Shown here: piece after piece, positions 1 to 8,149 of the stretch
Layout: the number at the start of each line of letters is the position of its first letter
Numbering within the stretch: position 1 is the stretch's first letter
NCBI RefSeq assembly: GCF_000412635.1
Contig: NZ_ASTG01000002.1
Location: forward strand, 1 to 64,000
From: Sphingobium bisphenolivorans
GTDB lineage: Bacteria > Pseudomonadota > Alphaproteobacteria > Sphingomonadales > Sphingomonadaceae
Direction of reading: 5' to 3'
Length of the DNA stretch: 64,000 bases
Made by a program: the position numbers and the translations under genes
Notes under the pieces: generated by a model
Told to the model about the DNA's origin: nothing
The model's database searches: none
Seen by the model: only the letters and a program-made list of their open reading frames with translations

Positions 1-49
1 TCCGAAGATCGCCGCCTGTCTGCATTTCGTCAGCGACGGGGCGAGGAAA

Positions 50-418
50 TCAATCCTCGCTGCGCACGTCCCGGCGCTCGGCGATGCGAGCGCGCTTGCC
101 GGTGCGGCCGCGCAGATAATAGAGCTTCGCACGACGCACGACGCCGCGGCGGACCACGGTGATCGAATCGATGTTCGGCGAATAGAGCGGGAACACGCGC
201 TCCACGCCTTCACCGAACGAAATCTTGCGCACGGTGAAGTTGCTGCCCATGCCCTTGTTCGAGCGGGCAATGCAGACGCCTTCATAATTCTGGACGCGGC
301 TGCGGTCGCCTTCGATGACCTTCACGCCGACGCGCAGCGTGTCACCGGGGCGGAATTCCGGAATATCCTTGGCGAGGGCCGCGATGTTCTCGGCCTCGAT
401 CTGCTGGATCAAGTTCAT
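50..418 (-). CDS. rplS: 50S ribosomal protein L19
   Basis: Structural protein of the large ribosomal subunit that sits at the 30S-50S interface. The 122 residues match the family's usual 115-125, and the conserved blocks are visible: [15 protein letters not shown] near residue 23, [13 protein letters not shown] in the middle and a basic C-terminal part with [15 protein letters not shown]. Its start codon overlaps the trmD stop (ATGA), so it is the last gene of the ffh-rpsP-rimM-trmD-rplS operon and is probably translationally coupled to trmD. The C-terminal tail ([10 protein letters not shown]) is short and charged. Nothing unusual. Confidence 0.97.
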   Translation of the reverse strand: MNLIQQIEAENIAALAKDIPEFRPGDTLRVGVKVIEGDRSRVQNYEGVCIARSNKGMGSNFTVRKISFGEGVERVFPLYSPNIDSITVVRRGVVRRAKLYYLRGRTGKRARIAERRDVRSED

Positions 419-1161
419 GACTTAGGTCCTGTCTTTTCGCGTTGCGCACCAGAGGGCGACTGGTCCCGAACGCCGATATGGCGTTCCCAAAGGTCCGGCC
501 GCCTTAGCCGAGTATCTTCTTCCGCCCTTTGTTTCCGCCAGGCGGCGATCTTCGCATGATCCCCCGATCGCAACACTTCAGGGATCGTGCGCCCTTCCCA
601 CAGAGCGGGTCGGGTATAGTGCGGATATTCGAGAAGGCCGCTTTCGAAGCTCTCTTCATCCCCACTGGAAGCGGCGCCCATTACCCCGGGCAGCAGGCGA
701 ATGCAAGCATCCAGCAGCAGCAACGCGCCCATCTCTCCGCCAGAGAGGATGATGTCGCCCATGCTGATCTGCTCGACGGCACGAGCCTCGAAAATTCGTT
801 CGTCAAACCCTTCGAAGCGGCCGCAGAGAATGGTGGCGCCGGGGCCGGCGGCGAGTTGGCGGACGCGGGTCTGCGTGATCGGCTTGCCTCGCGGGGTCAT
901 GGCGATGACCGGCAGGTCGGGCGCCTTCTCCACCGCATGATCGATCGCGAGCCCGAGAATATCCGCACGCAGCACCATGCCCGCGCCGCCGCCCGCGGGC
1001 GTGTCATCCACGGTCCGGTGCTTGTCGGTCGCGAAGTCGCGGATATGGATAGGATCGCACGTCCACTTCCCCTCCGCCAACGCGCGGCCGGCGAGCGACA
1101 CGCCCAGCGGGCCGGGAAACATCTCCGGATAAAGAGTCAGGATTTGCGCGGCGAAGGTCAT
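415..1161 (-). CDS. trmD: tRNA (guanine-N1)-methyltransferase TrmD
   Basis: Methylates G37 of tRNAs that read CNN codons, using S-adenosylmethionine, and so prevents frameshifting. The 248-residue protein carries the trefoil-knot SAM site: GGGAGMVL at about 57-64, [10 protein letters not shown] at 113-122 and LSGGEMGA at 139-146. The reading frame is open for ten more codons upstream, but [15 protein letters not shown] matches the usual TrmD N-terminus, so the start is placed at 1161. A perfect 13-base inverted repeat lies between rimM and this start. The C-terminus overlaps the rplS start by four bases. Confidence 0.96.
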   Translation of the reverse strand: MTFAAQILTLYPEMFPGPLGVSLAGRALAEGKWTCDPIHIRDFATDKHRTVDDTPAGGGAGMVLRADILGLAIDHAVEKAPDLPVIAMTPRGKPITQTRVRQLAAGPGATILCGRFEGFDERIFEARAVEQISMGDIILSGGEMGALLLLDACIRLLPGVMGAASSGDEESFESGLLEYPHYTRPALWEGRTIPEVLRSGDHAKIAAWRKQRAEEDTRLRRPDLWERHIGVRDQSPSGAQREKTGPKS

Positions 1162-1194
1162 GCCTCGCGGGCCCGGAAAGACACTGGCCAAAGG

Positions 1195-1225
1195 ACGTCA
1201 TGCTGAACTTGTTTCAGCATGACGT
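1195..1225. repeat. Perfect inverted repeat between rimM and trmD
   Basis: Two 13-base arms, ACGTCATGCTGAA and its exact complement, are separated by the five bases CTTGT. The element fills most of the 90-base gap between rimM and trmD. It has no T-run on either side, so it does not look like a simple intrinsic terminator. The form resembles the dispersed palindromes common between sphingomonad genes. Inside an operon it may form an mRNA hairpin that affects stability of the distal message; that is inference. Confidence 0.8.
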
Positions 1226-1251
1226 TCGAGGAGGAAGTCGACTCCACCCGA

Positions 1252-1734
1252 TCAGACCGCAAAGGGGGCTTCAACGACAGCGCGATCCTCGGCGATCGTC
1301 ACCGCATGCATAGGCGCCATGAAGCGCTTGCCGGTCGGCCGCTCCACCTCGACAATATCGCCGGCGCCAAAATTCTCGACCGCAACGATCGTGCCCAATC
1401 CCTCTCCTTCGTCGGAAAAGCAGGCCAGGCCGATCAGGTCGGCATGATAATATTCGCCCTCCCCCAACGGCGGCAGCGCCGAGCGTGGAACCGTGAGTTC
1501 GGTACCCCGCAGCGCCTCGGCTGCGGAGCGGTCGCCGACTTCGGCAAAGCGGGCGACAGCACCGTTCGGTCCCGGCCGGATCGACTTCAACGTGAGCTTA
1601 CCCAAGCCAGCGTCGAAACTCTGATAGCCCTTGAGCGCTTCCGCGCCCTCGCCGAATATCTTGAGGCGCACCTCGCCCGATACGCCATGTGCGCCGATGA
1701 TGACGGCCAGGGTCACAGGGCGGTCGGTAGTCAT
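1252..1734 (-). CDS. rimM: 16S rRNA processing/ribosome maturation factor RimM
   Basis: Assembly factor for the head of the 30S subunit that binds ribosomal protein S19. The 160 residues hold an N-terminal beta-barrel domain (LAVIIGAHGVSGEVRLK near residue 9) and the C-terminal PRC-barrel part with EYYHADLIGLACF and FGAGDIVEVERPTGKRFMAPM. It lies between rpsP and trmD, its usual position in proteobacteria. The start at 1734 leaves about 100 bases to rpsP. Length and motifs are normal. Confidence 0.95.
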   Translation of the reverse strand: MTTDRPVTLAVIIGAHGVSGEVRLKIFGEGAEALKGYQSFDAGLGKLTLKSIRPGPNGAVARFAEVGDRSAAEALRGTELTVPRSALPPLGEGEYYHADLIGLACFSDEGEGLGTIVAVENFGAGDIVEVERPTGKRFMAPMHAVTIAEDRAVVEAPFAV

Positions 1735-1835
1735 GCGATCCTCATACGACAGAAACAGCAGAAGCGGGCGCTGGAGGCCCGCTTCCTTGGTCAGATGGGC
1801 GCGGACAGGCCTTGCCCTCGCCCGATCTGCGACGA

Positions 1836-2276
1836 TCAGCCCTCGGCAGCAGCTTCTTCGGCCGGTGCTTCTTCAGCGGCCGGAGCAGCAGCGGCTTCAG
1901 CGGCGGCAGCCTTGGCGGCTTCGGCAGCTTCAGCGGCTTCGGCAGCCTTGGCCGCGCGATCTTCGGCGCGATCCTTGGCCTTCTGACCCGGCTCGGCCTT
2001 GTTCGGGTTGTTGCGGGCGGCGCGCTCCTTCACGCCGGCGGCGTCGAGGAAGCGGGCAACGCGGTCGGTCGGCTGCGCGCCAGCGGCAACCCAGTGCTTC
2101 GCGCGCTCAACGTCCAGAACGACGCGCTTCTCGTCACCCTTGGGCAGGACGGGGTTGTAGCTGCCGATGCGCTCGATGAACTTGCCGTCACGCGGCGCGC
2201 GGCTGTCGGCCACGACGATGCGATAATAAGGACGCTTCTTGGAACCACCGCGCGAAAGACGAATGGACGTTGCCAT
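1836..2276 (-). CDS. rpsP: 30S ribosomal protein S16
   Basis: Small-subunit ribosomal protein. The N-terminal 80 residues are a standard S16 ([20 protein letters not shown], then [18 protein letters not shown]). The total of 146 residues exceeds the usual 80-120 because of a long tail from about residue 100 made almost entirely of Ala, Glu and Lys in repeated AAEAAEA units. Such low-complexity tails on S16 occur in several alphaproteobacteria (general knowledge of the family). It follows ffh in the operon with a 45-base gap that is unusually A+T-rich for this region. Confidence 0.96.
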   Translation of the reverse strand: MATSIRLSRGGSKKRPYYRIVVADSRAPRDGKFIERIGSYNPVLPKGDEKRVVLDVERAKHWVAAGAQPTDRVARFLDAAGVKERAARNNPNKAEPGQKAKDRAEDRAAKAAEAAEAAEAAKAAAAEAAAAPAAEEAPAEEAAAEG

Positions 2277-2321
2277 GACTATTTTTGACCTTTCTACTCT
2301 AATCTAAATGCTTGAAACTAT

Positions 2322-3791
2322 TTATTTCTTCATGAAATTCTGAAAGCCGGGCGGCAGGTTCGGCATATTGCCGCCGCCGCCAAGCCCGCCGAGGCCACCG
2401 AGCCCGCCAAGGTCGGGGGCGCCGCCCGCGCCACCCATCAGCTTGTCCATGCCGCCGCCGGTGAACATCTTGGCCAGGCCTTTCAGGCCGCCCATCTTGC
2501 GGATCTTCTTCATTGCGCTTTCCATCTCCTGATGCATTTTCAGGAGCTTGTTGACTTCCTGCACGGTGCGGCCGGAACCCTTGGCGATGCGGATCTTGCG
2601 CTTGGCGTTGATGAGCGCCGGCTTCTCCCGCTCCTTCGGCGTCATCGACCCGATCATCGCGTCCAGATGGATCAGCGTCTTGTCGCTGGCGCCGCTCGCC
2701 GCCATCGCCGCCTGCGCCTTTTTGAGGCCCGGCAGCATTCCGGCCAGCGCGCCAAGGCCGCCCATGCGGCGCATCTGATTGAGCTGGGCGCGCAGGTCGT
2801 TCATGTCGAACTGACCTTTCGCCATCTTCTTGGCAAGCTTGTCCGCTTCCTCGGCGTCGATCGTCTCGGCCGCGCGCTCGACCAGCGACACGACGTCCCC
2901 CATGCCAAGGATGCGCTGCGCCACGCGCGCAGGATGGAAGGGCTCGATCGCGTCAAGCTTTTCGCCCGTGCCCGCAAACTTGATCGGACGGCCCGTGACC
3001 GCGCGCATCGACAGCGCCGCACCACCGCGCGCATCGCCGTCCATGCGGGTCAGCACCACGCCGGTCAGCGGAACCTGCTGGGTAAAACTGGTCGCGACAT
3101 TGACCGCGTCCTGGCCGGTCAGCGAGTCGACCACCAGCAGGATTTCCGCCGGGTTGGAGACTTCGGCCACCGCCTTCATCTCGTCCATCAGAGCCTGGTC
3201 GACGTGGAGACGACCCGCCGTGTCGAGCATCACCACGTCGAAGCCCTGAAGCTTCGCGGACTGGAGAGCGCGCTTGGCGATATCTACGGGCTGCTGGCCC
3301 GGTACGATCGGCAGGGTCGCGACGTCGGTCTGGGTGCCCAGCACTGCCAGCTGTTCCTGTGCAGCCGGGCGCTGGACGTCGAGCGACGCCATCAGCACCT
3401 TCTTGCGCTCTTTTTCCTTCAGGCGCTTGGCGATCTTCGCCGTGGAGGTGGTCTTGCCCGAGCCCTGCAGGCCGACCATCATGATGACGGCGGGCGGCGT
3501 GACATCGATCAGCAGGTCGGACGTCTCGGCGCCGAGCGTCTCTGTCAGCGTGTCGGAGACGATCTTGACGACCATCTGCCCCGGCGTGACGGAGCGCAGC
3601 ACGTCGCTGCCGACAGCCCGCTCCGTTGCCTTCTCGACGAACTCACGAACGACCGGAAGCGCGACGTCGGCTTCCAGCAGCGCGATTCGCACCTCGCGCA
3701 TCGCGGCGCGGACATCGTCCTCCGTAAGCGCACCGCGCCCACGCAGCTTGTCGAATACCCCACCAAGACGATCGCTGAGCGAATCGAACAT
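2322..3791 (-). CDS. ffh: Signal recognition particle protein Ffh (SRP54)
   Basis: GTPase that binds signal sequences and SRP RNA and delivers ribosomes to FtsY at the membrane. In order: N domain (MFDSLSDRLGGVFDKLRG), G domain with P-loop GLQGSGKTTSTAKI, DTAGRLHVD and TRMDGDARGG, and a Met-rich M domain with GSGRTVQEVNKLLKMHQEM. The tail is Gly/Met-rich, ending NMPNLPPGFQNFMKK. The frame extends to 3848, but the family begins at MFDSL. A GAGGTG ribosome-binding site five bases upstream supports 3791; an adjacent ATG at 3794 is an alternative. It is the first gene of the operon leading to rplS. Its receptor gene ftsY lies 2.5 kb away on the other strand. Confidence 0.97.
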   Translation of the reverse strand: MFDSLSDRLGGVFDKLRGRGALTEDDVRAAMREVRIALLEADVALPVVREFVEKATERAVGSDVLRSVTPGQMVVKIVSDTLTETLGAETSDLLIDVTPPAVIMMVGLQGSGKTTSTAKIAKRLKEKERKKVLMASLDVQRPAAQEQLAVLGTQTDVATLPIVPGQQPVDIAKRALQSAKLQGFDVVMLDTAGRLHVDQALMDEMKAVAEVSNPAEILLVVDSLTGQDAVNVATSFTQQVPLTGVVLTRMDGDARGGAALSMRAVTGRPIKFAGTGEKLDAIEPFHPARVAQRILGMGDVVSLVERAAETIDAEEADKLAKKMAKGQFDMNDLRAQLNQMRRMGGLGALAGMLPGLKKAQAAMAASGASDKTLIHLDAMIGSMTPKEREKPALINAKRKIRIAKGSGRTVQEVNKLLKMHQEMESAMKKIRKMGGLKGLAKMFTGGGMDKLMGGAGGAPDLGGLGGLGGLGGGGNMPNLPPGFQNFMKK

Positions 3792-3852
3792 CATCACCTC
3801 ATATGGGCCAAAAAGCCCGGAAAACTGCGCCACCCTGCCAAACGACAAAATC

Positions 3853-3876
3853 GCCGGCGGGCGAAAACTCGCCGGC
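3853..3876. repeat. Inverted repeat upstream of ffh
   Basis: GCCGGCG and CGCCGGC form perfect 7-base arms around a 10-base loop, in the 229-base divergent region between ffh and dapF and about 60 bases upstream of the ffh start. It could be a leader hairpin or a regulatory palindrome. There is no T-run, so a terminator is unlikely. No function can be assigned. Confidence 0.4.
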
Positions 3877-4020
3877 CAGCGTCCATCCGGTACTCCTCTT
3901 GAGTGCCATGGATCTGTCAGGGTATCGGACAGCTAGCCGCCCGATTGCTGGGGCGCCCTTAGCGCAACGGGCCCATATGCGCAAGCAGCCGGGCTGGTCT
4001 TTTGCGCGCGCACCCCTTAC

Positions 4021-4833
4021 ATGCGCGGCGCTATGGGCCGTTTTTCGAAAATGCATGGACTGGGCAACGACTTTGTCGTGATCGACGCGCGCGAGCAGGG
4101 CCTCGACATGCCCCCGGCGCGCGCGCAAGCCATAGCCGACCGGCACGCCGGCATCGGCTGCGACCAGCTGATCCTGATCGGCGCCTCCGACAGGGCCGAC
4201 GTGTCGATGCGCATCTTCAACAGCGACGGCAGCGAGGTCGAGGCCTGCGGCAACGCCACCCGCTGCGTGCCGCTGTTCGTCGGCCGCGACGTGCTGATCG
4301 AGACGAAGGCGGGGCTGCTGGACGCCAGGAGCGTCGATGGCGGCTCGAGCGTCGATATGGGCGAACCGCGGCTGGAGTGGAATGCGATTCCCCTCGCCTA
4401 CGCCATGGACACGCTCACCCTGCCGGTCAGCTGGGAAGACCTTCCCGCACCCGCAGCGGTCAATGTCGGCAACCCGCACGTCATTTTCTTCGTGGACGAT
4501 CTGGACGGTGTGAACTTCGGCCATTTGGGGCCGCTGATCGAGACGGATGCGCTCTTCCCCGAGCGGGTGAACGTGAACTTCGCGCAGGCCGTGGGCGACA
4601 ATCACATCCGCCTGATCGTCTGGGAACGCGGCGCAGGCCTGACGCGCGCCTGCGGCACCGGCGCCTGCGCGACGGCGGTCGCGGCTGTGCGGCGCAAGCT
4701 GGCGAGCGGCGCGGTTCGCGTCACCCTGCCCGGCGGCGACCTCATGATCGACTGGCAGCCGGGTGGCCGCATTCTGATGACCGGGCCGGCCGCCCATGTC
4801 TTCGACGGCGAGGCTGACTGGACGCGCTTCTGA
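4021..4833 (+). CDS. dapF: Diaminopimelate epimerase
   Basis: Converts LL-diaminopimelate to the meso form for lysine and peptidoglycan synthesis, without a cofactor and with two catalytic cysteines. Both are visible, in EACGNATRC (about residues 76-84) and RACGTGACAT (about 210-219). The N-terminus has the usual FSKMHGLGNDFVVIDAR. The length of about 270 is normal. The start may instead be the ATG at 4033, which gives MGRFSKMHG and fits the family equally well; neither start has a strong ribosome-binding site. The stop codon is one base from the mtaB start, so the two genes are co-transcribed. Confidence 0.95.
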   Translation: MRGAMGRFSKMHGLGNDFVVIDAREQGLDMPPARAQAIADRHAGIGCDQLILIGASDRADVSMRIFNSDGSEVEACGNATRCVPLFVGRDVLIETKAGLLDARSVDGGSSVDMGEPRLEWNAIPLAYAMDTLTLPVSWEDLPAPAAVNVGNPHVIFFVDDLDGVNFGHLGPLIETDALFPERVNVNFAQAVGDNHIRLIVWERGAGLTRACGTGACATAVAAVRRKLASGAVRVTLPGGDLMIDWQPGGRILMTGPAAHVFDGEADWTRF

Positions 4834-4834
4834 A

Positions 4835-6145
4835 ATGGGCGGGCCGCAGATCATCACCATGGGCTGCCGGCTCAACATCGCGGAGAGCGAGGCAATCCGC
4901 GAAATTGCGGGCGGACAGGATGACCTGATCGTCGTCAACAGCTGCGCGGTCACGGCAGAAGCCGTGCGTCAGACGCGACAAGCCATTCGCCGGGCACGGC
5001 GCGAACGGCCGGACGCACGCATCATGGTGACCGGCTGCGCCGCCCAGACGCAGCCTGAGACGTTCGCCCGCATGACAGAAGTCGATGCGGTGATCGGCAA
5101 TCGGGAGAAGATGGAGGCGGCATCTTACTCCACCGCCGTTCGTGTCGAGCAAAGTCGAGACACGGACGCACGGCCACTTCGCGACTTTGCTCGAAGCGAA
5201 GGGCACTCTGCGGCAGTCCAAGTCTCCGACATCATGGCCGTCCGCGAAAGCGCGCCGCACATGGCGAGCGCCTTTGCCGAACATGCCCGCGCCTTCCTGG
5301 AGGTGCAGAATGGCTGCGACCATCGCTGCACCTTCTGCATCATCCCCTACGGGCGAGGAAACAGCCGCTCAGTTCCGGCCGGCGCCGTCATCGACAAAGC
5401 GCGCGAACTGGTGGATGCCGGTTACCGGGAGATCGTGCTGACCGGCGTGGACGTCACCAGCTATGGCCCCGACCTGCCCGGCGCGCCGTCGCTCGGCCTG
5501 CTGATCGAGCGCATCCTGAACGGCGTGCCCAATCTCACTCGCCTGCGCCTTTCCTCGCTCGACAGCGTGGAGATCGACGACCGCCTGTTCGATCTGCTTG
5601 CCCATGAACCGCGCATGATGCCACATCTGCACCTCTCGCTGCAGGCGGGCGACGACATGATCCTCAAGCGCATGAAGCGCCGCCACAGCCGCGCCGAAGC
5701 GATCCACACCGTTGAACGGCTGAAGACCGCCCGCCCAGATATCAGCATCGGTGCAGACATCATCGCCGGTTTTCCGACCGAGGATGAGGCGATGTTCGCC
5801 AACAGCCTGAAGCTGGTAGACGAGTGCGCGATCGTCCACGGCCACATCTTCCCCTATTCGCCCCGTATCGGAACGCCCGCCGCCCGCATGCCGCAGGTCG
5901 ACCGCTCCACGATCAAGGCACGCGCCGCCCGCCTTCGCGAAGCGTGCGAGGTGCAGCGGCGATACTGGCTCCGCGGCCTGATCGGCTCCGGCCAGTCGGT
6001 GCTGGTCGAGCGCAACGGCACCTCCGGCCACGCGGAAAATTTCGCCCCGGTCCGGTTCGCGGCGCCGCAAACGCCATCCTCGATCGTCCGCGCGACCATC
6101 ACGGGCCTTGAGAATGGCTCGCTTATCGCGCAAGAGGCGGCGTGA
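4835..6145 (+). CDS. mtaB: tRNA t6A37 methylthiotransferase MtaB
   Basis: Radical-SAM enzyme that converts t6A37 to ms2t6A37 in tRNAs reading ANN codons. The N-terminal UPF0004 domain has Cys11, Cys37 and Cys68 for one 4Fe-4S cluster. The radical-SAM CxxxCxxC is at Cys161, Cys165 and Cys168, within NGCDHRCTFCIIPYGRG. A C-terminal TRAM-like part ends the 436 residues. The start at 4835 gives MGGPQIITMGCRLN, directly after the dapF stop. Between about residues 100 and 125 the frame carries a palindromic repeat (5141-5193) that adds about 25 residues of RVEQSRDTDARPLRDF type in the linker before VSDIMAVRESAPHM. The catalytic residues are intact, so the enzyme is probably functional. Confidence 0.93.
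   Translation: MGGPQIITMGCRLNIAESEAIREIAGGQDDLIVVNSCAVTAEAVRQTRQAIRRARRERPDARIMVTGCAAQTQPETFARMTEVDAVIGNREKMEAASYSTAVRVEQSRDTDARPLRDFARSEGHSAAVQVSDIMAVRESAPHMASAFAEHARAFLEVQNGCDHRCTFCIIPYGRGNSRSVPAGAVIDKARELVDAGYREIVLTGVDVTSYGPDLPGAPSLGLLIERILNGVPNLTRLRLSSLDSVEIDDRLFDLLAHEPRMMPHLHLSLQAGDDMILKRMKRRHSRAEAIHTVERLKTARPDISIGADIIAGFPTEDEAMFANSLKLVDECAIVHGHIFPYSPRIGTPAARMPQVDRSTIKARAARLREACEVQRRYWLRGLIGSGQSVLVERNGTSGHAENFAPVRFAAPQTPSSIVRATITGLENGSLIAQEAA
5141..5193. repeat. Palindromic element inserted in frame in mtaB
   Basis: A short hairpin (CGTGTC ... GACACG, 5141-5164) is followed by an inverted copy of its core: CGAGCAAAGTCG at 5146-5157 against CGACTTTGCTCG at 5182-5193, 12 of 12 bases complementary. 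The first half is nearly identical to the element at 35755-35782 upstream of thiSG, read on the opposite strand. The segment is in frame and has no stop codon, so it is translated as part of MtaB. Confidence 0.75.
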
Positions 6146-6165
6146 TTGGGAAATCTATCTACCTT

Positions 6166-6253
6166 GTCATCCCCGCGGAGGCGGGGATCCATCTCGAGCG
6201 CGAGCATATGTGGATATGGGGGGAGTATGGACTCCCGCCTTCGCGGGAATGAC
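6166..6253. repeat. Long imperfect palindrome upstream of ftsY
   Basis: Arms of about 27 bases begin GTCATCCCCGCGGAGGCGGG and end CCCGCCTTCGCGGGAATGAC, with only a few mismatches between them, and enclose a 34-base loop. The element fills most of the gap between mtaB and ftsY and stops 11 bases before the ftsY start codon. A second copy lies just downstream of ftsY at 7226-7312. Confidence 0.85.
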
Positions 6254-6264
6254 GGTGTCGACTA

Positions 6265-7197
6265 ATGGCTGAAACATCCTGGCGCGATCGCCTCTTCGGC
6301 GGCCTCAAGCGTACTTCCGACAAGCTGGGCGAGAATCTCACCGGCCTCTTCACCAAGGCCGCGCTCGATGAGCAGACCCTGGACGAGATCGAGGAGGCGC
6401 TGATCGTCAGCGACCTTGGCCCGGCCATGGCCGCCCGCGTGCGCGACCGCCTGTCGGAGGGCCGCTACAATCGCGAACTGACCGAAGAATATCTGCGCGA
6501 GATCATCGCCGAGGAAATCGAGAAGACCCTCGCTCCCGTCGCCCGTCCGCTGGAGATCGAGGCTTTTCCACGCCCGCAGGTAATCCTGGTCATCGGCGTC
6601 AACGGATCGGGCAAGACCACCACGATTGCCAAGCTCGCCAATAATTTCCTGGAGCAGGATTATGGGGTGATGCTGGCGGCGGGCGATACGTTCCGAGCCG
6701 CTGCCATCGGCCAGCTCAAGGTCTGGGCGGAGCGCCTCGGCATTCCGATCGTCGCAGGCAAGGAAGGCGGCGACGCGGCTGGGATCGTCTTCGATGCGGT
6801 AAAGCAGGCCACCGCCACCGGCATCGACGTGCTGATCGTCGATACGGCCGGGCGGCTTCAGAACAAGACCGAGCTGATGGATGAACTGGCCAAGGTGCGC
6901 CGCGTGCTGGGCCGCCTCAACCCGGCCGCACCGCACGACGTCGTGCTGGTTCTGGACGCCACGACGGGGCAGAATGCATTGAACCAGATCGAGGTGTTCA
7001 AGGAAACCGCACAGGTGACCGGCCTTGTCATGACGAAGCTCGACGGCACGGCGCGCGGCGGCGTGCTGGTCGCGGCCGCGGAGAAATTCCGGCTGCCGAT
7101 CCACGCCATCGGCGTCGGTGAGAAGATCGAGGACCTGCGTCCCTTCGATCCGGGTGACATGGCTCGCGCCATTGCGGGAACGGCTTATGCGCGGTGA
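6265..7197 (+). CDS. ftsY: Signal recognition particle receptor FtsY
   Basis: Membrane-associated GTPase that pairs with the Ffh-signal peptide complex and hands ribosomes to SecYEG. The 310 residues hold the N domain (to about residue 95) and the G domain with P-loop GVNGSGKTTTIAKL at about 111, DTAGRL, TKLDGTARGG and the terminal GVGEKIEDLRPFDP. The acidic A domain of E. coli FtsY is absent, as is common in alphaproteobacteria. Only a weak ribosome-binding site precedes ATG 6265. The gene is bracketed by two copies of the same long palindrome. Confidence 0.96.
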   Translation: MAETSWRDRLFGGLKRTSDKLGENLTGLFTKAALDEQTLDEIEEALIVSDLGPAMAARVRDRLSEGRYNRELTEEYLREIIAEEIEKTLAPVARPLEIEAFPRPQVILVIGVNGSGKTTTIAKLANNFLEQDYGVMLAAGDTFRAAAIGQLKVWAERLGIPIVAGKEGGDAAGIVFDAVKQATATGIDVLIVDTAGRLQNKTELMDELAKVRRVLGRLNPAAPHDVVLVLDATTGQNALNQIEVFKETAQVTGLVMTKLDGTARGGVLVAAAEKFRLPIHAIGVGEKIEDLRPFDPGDMARAIAGTAYAR

Positions 7198-7225
7198 TTT
7201 CCCCCACCTTCTCCAAACCCATCTC

Positions 7226-7312
7226 GTCCTCCCCGCGGAGGCGGGGATCCATCTCCCAACCTCGCGATTGGGAATATGGCCGGAGATGGATGCCCGCCTT
7301 CGCGGGAATGAC
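7226..7312. repeat. Long imperfect palindrome downstream of ftsY
   Basis: Second copy of the element found at 6166-6253. It has the same left arm core (CCCGCGGAGGCGGGGATCCA) and right arm core (GCCCGCCTTCGCGGGAATGA). The loop contains its own smaller inverted repeat (CCAACCTCGCGATTGGG-like). It lies between the ftsY stop and the ribosome-binding site of yciB. Confidence 0.85.
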
Positions 7313-7324
7313 GAAGGATAATAT

Positions 7325-7972
7325 ATGGCTGACGCAAAACCTACCCATGGCGGCAATCTCAGCCTGGCGCTCGATTTCGGGCCGCTCCTCATCTTCTTCC
7401 TGACCTACAAGGGCGCGGGTTGGTTGTGGGGTCCGGCCAATCCGATCACTGCCATGACGTTGGGGACCGGCGCCTTCATGGCCTCGATCGTGATCGCCGT
7501 CATCGTCTCCAAGGTGAAGCTCGGCCGCGTGTCGCCGATGCTTTGGTTATCGGCGCTGCTCATCCTGTTCTTCGGCGGCCTCACCATCTATTTCCGCGAC
7601 CAGAGCTTCATCCAGGTGAAGCCGACCATCATCTACGCCTTCTTCGCTCTGATGCTCTTCGGCGGGCTGGCGCGCGGCAAGGCGCTGCTCAAATATCTGC
7701 TCCAGGCCGCCTATGACGGGCTAACGGAGGAAGGCTGGCGCAAGCTGTCGCGCAACTGGGCCTTCTTCTTCGTTGCCATGGCGCTCGCCAACGAAGTGAT
7801 GCGGCGGACCATGAGCTTCGACAGCTGGCTCGCGGTCAAGGTGTGGGGCATCACGATCGTGTCGATCATCTTCGCGGCCGGCAACATCCCCATGCTGATG
7901 CGCCATGGTTTGACGCTGGGCGAAAAGCTCGACAGCGACGAAATCGGCGAAACCACTCCGCCCCAAGGCTGA
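7325..7972 (+). CDS. yciB: YciB/IspZ family inner membrane septation protein
   Basis: Multi-pass inner membrane protein of the YciB (IspZ, septation protein A) family, linked in enterobacteria to cell-envelope synthesis and division. The 215 residues contain about five hydrophobic segments. Family motifs include LALDFGPLLIFFLTYKGAG near residue 13, NWAFFFVAMALANEVMRR near 140 and KVWGITIVSIIFAAGNIPML near 172. An AAGGA site eight bases ahead of ATG 7325 supports the start. The neighbour ftsY suggests a shared envelope/insertion theme, but the palindrome between them may separate their expression. Confidence 0.9.
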   Translation: MADAKPTHGGNLSLALDFGPLLIFFLTYKGAGWLWGPANPITAMTLGTGAFMASIVIAVIVSKVKLGRVSPMLWLSALLILFFGGLTIYFRDQSFIQVKPTIIYAFFALMLFGGLARGKALLKYLLQAAYDGLTEEGWRKLSRNWAFFFVAMALANEVMRRTMSFDSWLAVKVWGITIVSIIFAAGNIPMLMRHGLTLGEKLDSDEIGETTPPQG

Positions 7973-8038
7973 TCCGACGGCGAACCGGGGAGCCTAGGCC
8001 ATCGTTACGTATCTGTCACATGGATATTTTCAGCCCTT

Positions 8039-8068
8039 CTGACAGAAATATGATGTTTTCTGCGATAG
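8039..8068 (+). promoter_or_regulatory. Candidate sodB promoter with embedded palindrome
   Basis: A CTGACA hexamer at 8039-8044 resembles a -35 box, and CGATAG 18 bases later is a weak -10. The spacer contains CAGAAA-N8-TTTCTG (8043-8062), a perfect 6-base-arm palindrome in an A+T-rich patch unlike its surroundings. A repressor or redox/iron regulator could bind there. This is inference from position and symmetry only, and the hexamers match poorly. Confidence 0.35.
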
Positions 8069-8149
8069 GCCAAGGCTGCTAGGGCCAAGGAGCCTTCCGG
8101 CCGCAGCGTCGTTATGCGGCCATCCATCACGAACCCGAGGAGTTCCGAC

